From UBA1146 sp963854815 (GTDB taxonomy: Bacteria > Planctomycetota > UBA8108 > UBA1146): a DNA stretch of 5,398 bases. The stretch lies in assembly GCA_963854815.1 (NCBI GenBank), contig CAWLAN010000159.1, positions 1 through 5,398 of the forward strand, in the 5' to 3' direction. Numbering within the stretch: the first letter of the stretch is position 1; every line of letters starts with the position of its first letter. This document shows, in pieces, positions 1 to 5,398 of this stretch. The notes below the pieces were generated by a model that did not search any database, was not told the origin of the DNA, and saw nothing but the letters and a program-made list of their open reading frames with translations. The translations under genes and the position numbers were made by a program.

Positions 1-89
1 TCGGTCAGGCCGCTCGAAGATCAGTGGTCGTCTCATTCCTTCTCGTCATCATCCTGGGCTACTACATCTCCTGGAGTTTTCTGTCATGA
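1..89 (+). CDS. mlaE: MlaE-like ABC permease, C-terminal end only (partial)
   Basis: Only the last 28 or so codons are present, and the start lies left of the window. Read in the frame that begins at base 3, the end is GQAARRSVVVSFLLVIILGY followed by YISWSFLS and a TGA stop at 87-89. A basic pair followed by a long hydrophobic helix is how MlaE/YrbE permeases end. These proteins are the inner-membrane core of the ABC machine that moves phospholipid between inner and outer membrane. The stop overlaps the start of the next gene as ATGA, which suggests translational coupling to the ATPase. The assignment rests on this hydrophobic C-terminus plus the order permease-ATPase-MCE protein. The fragment is too short to stand alone as evidence, so family membership is an inference from context. 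Confidence 0.8.
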   Translation, partial: GQAARRSVVVSFLLVIILGYYISWSFLS

Positions 90-883
90 TCCGCCTCGAA
101 AATGTCCACAAGAAACTCGGCGGTAGAACGATCCTCGATGGACTCGACCTGGAGGTAAAGCAGGGAGAAACACTGGTCATCCTGGGACGCTCCGGCACCG
201 GAAAGAGCGTCACCCTGAGACACATCGTCGGTCTGATGACCGCCGATCAAGGCCGGGTGGAGGTACTGGGCCAGGAGATCTCGGCTCGCCACCAGGCGGC
301 TCTGCTCGAGATTCGCAGCAGGATCGGTTATCTGTTCCAGGACGGGGCCCTGCTCAACTGGCTCTCCATCGCTGACAACGTCGGACTTCCTCTTCGTGAG
401 CGTCACTCCCTGAAGGAAAAGGAGATCCAGGAGCGAGTCGAGGAGGTCCTGTCGGAAATCGAACTGGACGGGCATGGTGACAAAATGCCCTCCGAGATCT
501 CGGGTGGCATGAGAAAACGCGCTGGACTGGCCCGTGCCCTCATCGGCCATCCGGAGATCTTGCTCCACGACGAACCCACTTCAGGTCTCGACCCGATCTC
601 ATCGAGCATCATCAATGGCCTCATCCAGAAACTTCACGGAACGGGGATCACACAGGTGGTGGTGACCCACGACATGCGTTCCGCCTTCGAAGTCGCCGAC
701 CGCATCGCCTTGCTCCATGCAGGCAAGGTGATCGCTCTCGGCAATTCACATGAGATCCAGGAATCCAGCGATCCAGCAGTACAGCAATTCATTCACGGAC
801 TGGTCGAAGGCCCACTGGGCCGCGAGACGAGCGAGCAACTCGAGCCCGACCAGCCAGACAAGGAAGAGAGCGGTCTATCATGA
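86..883 (+). CDS. mlaF: MlaF-like ABC transporter ATPase (phospholipid transport)
   Basis: This 265-residue ATP-binding subunit would power the Mla/MCE lipid transporter from the cytoplasmic face of the inner membrane. All ABC motifs are intact: Walker A GRSGTGKS (34-41), Q-loop Q85 in LFQDGALL, signature SGGMRKR (139-145), Walker B ILLHDEP (158-164) with D162 and the catalytic E163, D-loop SGLDP (166-170) and H-switch H195 in VVTHDM. The SGGM signature and the LFQDGALLNWLS stretch after the Q-loop are typical of the MlaF/Ttg2A/TGD3 group rather than of generic importers. The length is close to E. coli MlaF. The last 25 residues or so form a polar, acidic tail; in E. coli MlaF the C-terminal extension contacts the partner ATPase, and a similar role here is inference. 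A GGAG at 73-76, nine bases before the ATG, supports the start. It overlaps the gene on each side by four bases (ATGA). Confidence 0.95.
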   Translation: MIRLENVHKKLGGRTILDGLDLEVKQGETLVILGRSGTGKSVTLRHIVGLMTADQGRVEVLGQEISARHQAALLEIRSRIGYLFQDGALLNWLSIADNVGLPLRERHSLKEKEIQERVEEVLSEIELDGHGDKMPSEISGGMRKRAGLARALIGHPEILLHDEPTSGLDPISSSIINGLIQKLHGTGITQVVVTHDMRSAFEVADRIALLHAGKVIALGNSHEIQESSDPAVQQFIHGLVEGPLGRETSEQLEPDQPDKEESGLS

Positions 884-2022
884 CAAGAGATTTCATCGTC
901 GGAGTCATTTTTCTGGCCTCACTGGCGCTGGTCGGGGCGCTCACCTTTTACTTGCGACAGTTCCCGACCGGATCCGATCTGATACTCGAGATCGGATTCG
1001 AGAACGTGGGAGGACTGGGACCCGGTGATCCGGTACGGGTCAGGGGCCTCAGGGCAGGTGCCGTCGACAAGATCGAACTGCAACAGGATCGTGGACGCGC
1101 ACTCGTGCGTATCAAATTGAGCAGCGATCTCAGTCCGCGAGAAGATCACACCTTCCTGGTCAAGCCCGCAAGTGCCCTGGGTGGTTCCTACCTCCACTAC
1201 GATCCGGGGACAGGGGATCTGGTCCCCATCGATAATCTGAGGGGAAAATCCGAAGGAGACATACTGGGCATGGTGGGCAAGATCCTGGGGGAAAATCGAG
1301 AGAGGATCGAGCACGGCCTGGCTTCACTCGATAGTTTGCTGACCGCACTCGACTCCGGAGAGGGCATCTTCGGCGGTCTCCTGAAGGACCCAGAGGCAAA
1401 GGAAAATTTCCTGACCACGGTCAGAAATATGGAAATGCTCACCACCAATCTCTCCAAGGGAAATGGAATCCTGGGATCATTGTTCCTGGAAGATTCGGAT
1501 CAGCACAAACAGTTCAAGTCGGTACTGGGCCGAATCGATCTGGCGATGAAGGAGTTCAACGACGGAAAGGGCACGATAGGCTGGCTGTTCAAGGACCAAG
1601 TTGCTCGTGAAAAAGTGCAGACTGCTGTCGACAGGATCGACAAGATCACGGAGAAACTGACCGGTACCGATGGTCTCGCCGGCATGATTCTCAACGATGC
1701 GACCTTCAAAGAGACCTGGAGAGATACCGTGGCCAATTGGAGAGCCGCCTCCGAACAACTGACAGAATCCGGCACCGGATCACTCAGTCGCATTCTCCAC
1801 GACAAGGAACTCGCCACGAATCTGGGTAATGCCGTCTCATCCATCGCCAGTATCAGTTCGTCCATCGAAACCGGTCCCGGTACCTTGTACAGCCTCATCA
1901 CCGACAAGCAGTTGTATCAGGATGCCCGAGAAACCCTGACCCTGCTGCGCGACTCCACCGAGGATCTTCGCGAACAGGAACCGGTCACCGCCTTCTTCAG
2001 CATCCTGTTCGCGCCCTTCTAG
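880..2022 (+). CDS. mlaD: MlaD-like MCE domain protein with C-terminal repeat region
   Basis: This 380-residue protein should be anchored in the inner membrane with its bulk in the periplasm, where MCE domains form a hexameric lipid-conducting ring on the permease. A single membrane helix lies at about 5-25. The MCE domain follows at about 33-118 and shows the hallmark GDPVRVRGLRAGAVDKIEL (49-67) and the SALGGSYLHYDPG segment (98-110). Residues 125-157 look helical. Residues 159-364 hold six repeats of 34-35 residues (separate entry), and the protein ends in a hydrophobic tail, TAFFSILFAPF (370-380). E. coli MlaD is only about 180 residues, so the C-terminal half is an extension; long MlaD homologues of this type are known in other diderm phyla. 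The ATG overlaps the ATPase stop as ATGA, with a purine-rich AGGAAGAGAG at 861-870. No mlaC (periplasmic shuttle) follows, so the extension may help to bridge the periplasm; that is inference. Confidence 0.93.
   Translation: MTRDFIVGVIFLASLALVGALTFYLRQFPTGSDLILEIGFENVGGLGPGDPVRVRGLRAGAVDKIELQQDRGRALVRIKLSSDLSPREDHTFLVKPASALGGSYLHYDPGTGDLVPIDNLRGKSEGDILGMVGKILGENRERIEHGLASLDSLLTALDSGEGIFGGLLKDPEAKENFLTTVRNMEMLTTNLSKGNGILGSLFLEDSDQHKQFKSVLGRIDLAMKEFNDGKGTIGWLFKDQVAREKVQTAVDRIDKITEKLTGTDGLAGMILNDATFKETWRDTVANWRAASEQLTESGTGSLSRILHDKELATNLGNAVSSIASISSSIETGPGTLYSLITDKQLYQDARETLTLLRDSTEDLREQEPVTAFFSILFAPF
1354..1971 (+). repeat. Six tandem 34-35-residue coding repeats in the MCE protein
   Basis: Residues 159-364 of the MCE protein divide into six units beginning at 159, 193, 228, 262, 297 and 331 (DNA 1354, 1456, 1561, 1663, 1768, 1870). 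Each opens with a glycine turn and a hydrophobic block ending in Asp or a near equivalent: SGEGIFGGLLKD, KGNGILGSLFLED, DGKGTIGWLFKD, GTDGLAGMILND, SGTGSLSRILHD, TGPGTLYSLITD. A helix-like stretch of about 20 residues follows in each. The second glycine falls at 162, 196, 231, 265, 300 and 334, so the spacing is 34, 35, 34, 35, 34. The DNA copies have diverged, so this is an old protein-level repeat and not a recent duplication. Similar G-x-G-T-L-G-x-L-L-x-D units are known from long MlaD homologues. Confidence 0.85.
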
Positions 2023-2035
2023 AAAGGCACCGGTG
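2021..2035 (+). promoter_or_regulatory. Ribosome binding site and GTG start of the antiporter
   Basis: AGAAAGG (2021-2027) lies five bases before GTG 2033-2035 and directly follows the TAG stop of the MCE gene (2020-2022). It supports the GTG as the true start. The next in-frame ATG is 34 codons in and would remove the first membrane helix. The close spacing fits reinitiation or coupled translation from the MCE gene. Confidence 0.6.
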
Positions 2036-3007
2036 GAGAATCTAATAGCGGTTGCGAGCCTGCTGGGTGGGCTCGTGTGCTTGGCTGGGGGAGGGGATTT
2101 CCTGGTCGCCGGGGCCACAAACCTGGCTCTACGGATGAAGGTCTCGCCCCTCTTCGTAGGAATCACGGTGGTCGCTGCCGGAACTTCTCTTCCGGAACTG
2201 GTCGTCTGCGTGATCGCTCAGTTCGAGCAGAGTTCGGGGCTCGCCATCGGCAACATCGTCGGTTCCAACATTTTTAATCTCGGACTGGTGCTGGGATTGA
2301 TACTCATCTTGAATCGGCAGAGGCGGGTCAATGCCGGGTCGTTCGAAATAAAATTGCTGGTCCTATCGACACTGGCACTTCTGATCCCTCTCTACCTCGA
2401 TCAGAGATCCGACGGAATATCAACTCTGACATGGAGCGTAGGAATCGTGCTGGAGATCGTTTTCTTGATCCTGCTGCTGCTCATCTACAGGACCGGACGC
2501 AAACAATCCTCAGTCCTCCGAGAGGTCGATGAGATGACCACCGGAGAGAGTTCCCTCAAAGTGACAACGTCTCTGATCCTGGGAACCCTGCTACTATGGA
2601 TCGGCGGTGAGTTCCTCGTCAATGGAGCCATCACCCTCGCCAAATCGCTCGACATAAAGGAGAGCACCATCGGCCTCACCATCGTCGCAGCAGGCACCGG
2701 TGCTCCAGAACTGTTCGCCTCACTTGCTGCGCTCCGCAGGGGGTCTTCAGAAATCGCCATCGGAAACGTGCTGGGATCAAACCTGTTCAACTTCATCGCC
2801 ATCGTCGGGGCTGCCGCCATCGTGAGCCCCCTCGAGATTCGAATCGGTGAAATCCAGATGGATCTGGTGGTGATGGTCATCATGACGATTTCGATCTGCC
2901 TGCTACTGGTCCCCATGAAATCGCCACGCCTCCAGAATGGTCTCGGCGTCTTCTTGCTGCTGCTCTATGCGCTGTGGCTGTTGTCGATCGTCATCCTGAA
3001 ACAGTGA
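2033..3007 (+). CDS. yrbG: Sodium/calcium antiporter, YrbG/CaCA family
   Basis: This 324-residue, very hydrophobic inner-membrane protein has the two inverted halves of the Ca2+/cation antiporter family, which swaps Na+ (or H+) for Ca2+. The first alpha-repeat holds AAGTSLPEL (48-56) and GNIVGSNIFN (73-82). The second holds AAGTGAPEL (219-227) and GNVLGSNLFN (244-253). By analogy with the NCX_Mj structure, E55 and E226, S78 and S249, and N82 and N253 would coordinate ions. The two halves are joined by a charged loop at about 152-177. Length and the roughly ten predicted helices are normal for the family. The serine of the second GTSxPE motif is replaced by glycine (G223). The symbol is given by family likeness to E. 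coli YrbG. It lies ten bases after the MCE gene on the same strand, so it is probably co-transcribed. Whether the counter-ion is Na+, K+ plus Na+, or H+ cannot be read from the sequence. Confidence 0.93.
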   Translation: MENLIAVASLLGGLVCLAGGGDFLVAGATNLALRMKVSPLFVGITVVAAGTSLPELVVCVIAQFEQSSGLAIGNIVGSNIFNLGLVLGLILILNRQRRVNAGSFEIKLLVLSTLALLIPLYLDQRSDGISTLTWSVGIVLEIVFLILLLLIYRTGRKQSSVLREVDEMTTGESSLKVTTSLILGTLLLWIGGEFLVNGAITLAKSLDIKESTIGLTIVAAGTGAPELFASLAALRRGSSEIAIGNVLGSNLFNFIAIVGAAAIVSPLEIRIGEIQMDLVVMVIMTISICLLLVPMKSPRLQNGLGVFLLLLYALWLLSIVILKQ

Positions 3008-3019
3008 AGCGGTCAGAGG
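3008..3019. other. 12-base convergent gap between antiporter and GDH
   Basis: The two convergent genes end 12 bases apart. Both end in CAG TGA (Gln-stop), which makes a 6-base inverted repeat at 3002-3007 and 3020-3025 around this gap. There is no T-run on either strand and the stem is short, so it is not a convincing intrinsic terminator. Transcripts from both sides probably run into the opposing gene or stop by another mechanism. Confidence 0.5.
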
Positions 3020-5398
3020 TCACTGAACGAATCTGCGGAAACGCACACTCAGAACCTGTACCGATGCGATGCTGAGTTCTTCCGAGCCGATGCGGCGAAT
3101 GTCCGATTCCATCGCCTTGAAACTCGGCTTTCTGCGCAGGTCCTCGACCAGTTGCTCGATCCAGCCATCTTTGGGGTCTTTTGGCGCCTTGCTGCAGATC
3201 TTGGCCACCAGTGCCCAAAGACCATCGAGGATGGTATTGCGCAGAATCCGCATCGAGAGCGAATCCCAGCGGCCCGAGAAATCCGCTTCGTCACACTTTC
3301 TCACCAGCGGATGGAGTCCACTGCGATTGCCCAGGTAATAGTAGAGGCGGGCCACGTCAGGAACACGGATTTCGAAACTACGACTGATGTCCAGAATCCG
3401 CACCCCGGCGGTGAGATACTCGAACTTCGTCATACGCTGGGCGAAAGTTTCGGACAACCCGAGTGCCATCGCCTCCTGCAGGTGATTTTCATGACGCTCC
3501 AGTTCCGGGCCCGCGAGACAACCGGGAATCGAATCCTCGTACTCCTGCAGCGGCTTCACTCCCTCGGCGATGAGGGCTTCGATGCGGTCGAGACGGTCAT
3601 CGTCATTGGTCGACAGCAGCCAGGCAGCGGTCCTGCGCAGAGCCTCCTCGATTCGTACCAGAGAAGTGTAGACCACTTCTGAAGAGATGTTCTCGAGTGC
3701 AAGGATTTCTTTTCTCATCTCCTCGGCACCGATGAGATCATCGGCCATCAGATATGATCTCGCGACATGACCGATGGATCTTCCCGTCTCTCTCTCCATA
3801 TCGAGGCAGAATGAAGAACCGCCACGATCCACGATCTTGTTGGTCAACACCGTCATCGCGATCTCTCGACGTAATTGATGCTTCGCGATCGATTCGGGAA
3901 ATTGCTCTCGAATCTTCTCGGGAAAATATTCGAAGAGAAGTCTGTTCTCATCGACTCGACCCTCTGGTTCCTTGAGTAGACGACGATAGACATCCATCTT
4001 CGCGTGTGCTGCGACGATGGCGAGTTCCGGTCGGGTCAGTCCACGTCCTGCTGCATGTCTGATCGAGAGTTCCTCGTGACTCGGAAGAGATTCCGCCTCC
4101 CGGTCCAGGACTCCCCTATCTTCGAGGATCATCATGGTTCTCTCGAATGAGAAGGGGTCACTATTGGAACGAACCTCATCGAGGCCGAGCAGATGACCCT
4201 GTTCTCGCGTGTTGTCGAGCACCTGTTCACAAACATCTGCTTGAACATCGATGAGGACCTGATTTCGTTCTTCCAGGGTGATCGCACCCGAGCGAACCAC
4301 ATCATGCAGTAGGGTCTTCAGGTTTACCTCGTGGTCAGAACAATCCACCCCACCCGAGTTATCGATGAAGTCGGTATTGATCTGCGTTCCGGCGCGGGCC
4401 AGTTCAACTCTGCCCTTGGGAGTCACTCCGAGATTTCCGCCCTCGATGACCATGCGGGCACGCACAGCATCGGCTGCGATCCTGCAGGCAAAGTTCGAAG
4501 CGTCGTTGACATCTCGATTACTCTCCTGGGAAGATCGGATGAAAGTACCGATCCCTCCGTTGTAGATCATGTCGACTTCCGCACCGAGGATGGAGCGGAT
4601 CACTTCTTCCGGTGAGAAGTCTCCACTATCGGGCAAACCGAGCAGCACTCTGGCAACCGGAGAAGGGCTGATCTTTTTCTCACTCCTGTCGAAAACCCCT
4701 CCTCCTGCGGAAATCAACTCTGGATCATAATCTCGCCAACTCGATCTCTTCAGTTTGAACAGCCGCTCCCGTTCCTTTGCAGCCAATTCCAGGTCAGGAT
4801 CGGGATCGATGAAGATATCCAGATGATTGAAAGCAGCGATCAACTTGGCATTTCGTGCCAGCAGCATGCCATTACCGAACACATCGCCACTCATATCCCC
4901 GATACCTGCGACCGAATAGGGATCCTTTTCGAATTCGATTTCAAGTTTCCGGAAGTGAAGTTTCGCCTGCTCCCACGATCCCCTTGCCGTGATGGCGAGT
5001 TTTTTGTGGTCGTATCCATTGCTGCCACCGGAGGCAAACGCATCTCCGAGCCAGAAACCATGCTCCTTCGAAATTTCGTTGGCGGTATTGGACAGGTGTC
5101 CGGTGCCCTTATCAGCGGCCACGACCAGGTAAGGATCATCTCCGTCCCAGCGAATTGTACGTTCGGGAACTACCACCTGCTGATCGACCACGTTATCCGT
5201 CAGTCTCAACAGTCCCTCGACGAAGACCCTGTAGAGTCGATCGGCCTGCTCTCTCCTCTCCACTCGATCTGATGCTGGTTTGCGCAGGACAAATCCACCC
5301 TTGGCTCCGACCGGAACGATGAGCACATTCTTGACCATCTGGGTACGTTGCAGACCGTGTACCTCTGTTCGGTAGTCGGTAGTCCGGTCAGACCACCG
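3020..5398 (-). CDS. Large NAD-dependent glutamate dehydrogenase, C-terminal part (partial)
   Basis: This enzyme oxidises glutamate to 2-oxoglutarate and ammonia with NAD+ in the cytoplasm. It belongs to the long Bac_GDH class (GdhB of Pseudomonas aeruginosa type, often about 1,600 residues). The frame stays open to the window edge; upstream of the Met codon at 5336-5338 it reads RWSDRTTDYRTEVHGLQRTQ, which is typical family sequence, so that Met is internal and the N-terminal part is missing. Numbering from that Met, family hallmarks are VPVGAKGGFV (8-17, probable glutamate-binding lysine region), AADKGTGHLSNTAN (74-87), WLGDAFASGGSNGYDHKK (96-113), the dinucleotide-binding GIGDMSGDVFGNGM (145-158), YNGGIGTF (259-266), EGGNLG (299-304) and NTDFIDNSGGVDCSDHEVN (321-339). 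About 430 mostly helical residues follow, as in the family. No frameshift or stop interrupts the 792 or so codons seen. Regulation cannot be judged because the promoter is outside. Confidence 0.95.
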   Translation of the reverse strand, partial: RWSDRTTDYRTEVHGLQRTQMVKNVLIVPVGAKGGFVLRKPASDRVERREQADRLYRVFVEGLLRLTDNVVDQQVVVPERTIRWDGDDPYLVVAADKGTGHLSNTANEISKEHGFWLGDAFASGGSNGYDHKKLAITARGSWEQAKLHFRKLEIEFEKDPYSVAGIGDMSGDVFGNGMLLARNAKLIAAFNHLDIFIDPDPDLELAAKERERLFKLKRSSWRDYDPELISAGGGVFDRSEKKISPSPVARVLLGLPDSGDFSPEEVIRSILGAEVDMIYNGGIGTFIRSSQESNRDVNDASNFACRIAADAVRARMVIEGGNLGVTPKGRVELARAGTQINTDFIDNSGGVDCSDHEVNLKTLLHDVVRSGAITLEERNQVLIDVQADVCEQVLDNTREQGHLLGLDEVRSNSDPFSFERTMMILEDRGVLDREAESLPSHEELSIRHAAGRGLTRPELAIVAAHAKMDVYRRLLKEPEGRVDENRLLFEYFPEKIREQFPESIAKHQLRREIAMTVLTNKIVDRGGSSFCLDMERETGRSIGHVARSYLMADDLIGAEEMRKEILALENISSEVVYTSLVRIEEALRRTAAWLLSTNDDDRLDRIEALIAEGVKPLQEYEDSIPGCLAGPELERHENHLQEAMALGLSETFAQRMTKFEYLTAGVRILDISRSFEIRVPDVARLYYYLGNRSGLHPLVRKCDEADFSGRWDSLSMRILRNTILDGLWALVAKICSKAPKDPKDGWIEQLVEDLRRKPSFKAMESDIRRIGSEELSIASVQVLSVRFRRFVQ

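Noticed and set aside
62..568. 168-codon open frame on the minus strand across the ATPase gene
   Set aside because: It lies wholly antisense to the conserved ATP-binding motifs, shows no recognisable domain, and is explained by G/C-biased third positions of the real gene.
1500..1907. Minus-strand open frames of 93 and 135 codons opposite the MCE repeat region
   Set aside because: Two different overlapping frames are open in the same stretch, as expected from biased codon use in a repeated coding sequence. Neither has recognisable content.
3002..3025. CAGTGA/TCACTG inverted repeat as a bidirectional terminator
   Set aside because: The stem is only six bases with a 12-base loop and no T-run on either side, and it arises from both genes ending in Gln-stop.
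3152..3682. 176-codon open frame on the plus strand inside the glutamate dehydrogenase gene
   Set aside because: The opposite strand encodes normal, family-like dehydrogenase sequence throughout. The plus-strand product has no recognisable motif or domain.
4823..5272. 149-codon open frame on the plus strand opposite the dehydrogenase catalytic region
   Set aside because: It mirrors the most conserved part of the dehydrogenase (GDMSGDVFGNGM and the GDAFASGG region), and no protein family is apparent in its product.
3020..5338. Met codon at 5336-5338 as the true start of the dehydrogenase
   Set aside because: The frame continues upstream to the window edge with family-typical sequence (RWSDRTTDYRTEVHGLQRTQ), so the gene is cut by the window and not a short form starting here.

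Overview
The window carries four genes and almost no non-coding DNA. The MCE lipid-transport genes (MlaE/F/D type) imply a diderm, Gram-negative-type envelope. The long-form NAD-dependent glutamate dehydrogenase (GDH) is of the kind known from Proteobacteria, Myxococcota, some Actinobacteria and others. DNA is moderately GC-rich with G/C favoured at third positions. The gene order permease-ATPase-MCE protein, with no mlaC or mlaB following, resembles reduced Mla loci of non-enterobacterial diderms (delta-type lineages, Myxococcota, Planctomycetota and similar) more than E. coli mlaFEDCB. The phylum cannot be fixed from this sequence alone.

Left part, plus strand (1-3007): the last codons of an MlaE-like permease, a complete MlaF-like ATPase, a complete and long MlaD-like MCE protein, and a complete sodium/calcium antiporter of the YrbG/CaCA family. 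The first three genes overlap by ATGA at each junction, and the antiporter follows after 10 bases from a GTG start. All four look like one transcription unit whose promoter lies left of the window. The ATPase and permease form the inner-membrane ABC module, and the MCE protein sits on it as the periplasmic lipid-binding part. The antiporter would move Ca2+ across the same membrane. The MCE protein carries six regular 34-35-residue repeats after its MCE domain.

Right part, minus strand (3020-5398): the C-terminal half of a large NAD-dependent glutamate dehydrogenase, convergent with the antiporter and separated from it by 12 bases. Its reading frame stays open to the window edge, so the N-terminal part lies outside. 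It links glutamate breakdown to 2-oxoglutarate and has no obvious functional tie to the lipid-transport operon.

No tRNA, rRNA, CRISPR array, insertion sequence or phage gene was seen. The window is largely housekeeping. The points most worth a look are the repeat array in the MCE protein, the antiporter joined to the mla operon, the altered second ion-binding motif of the antiporter, and the tight convergent junction.
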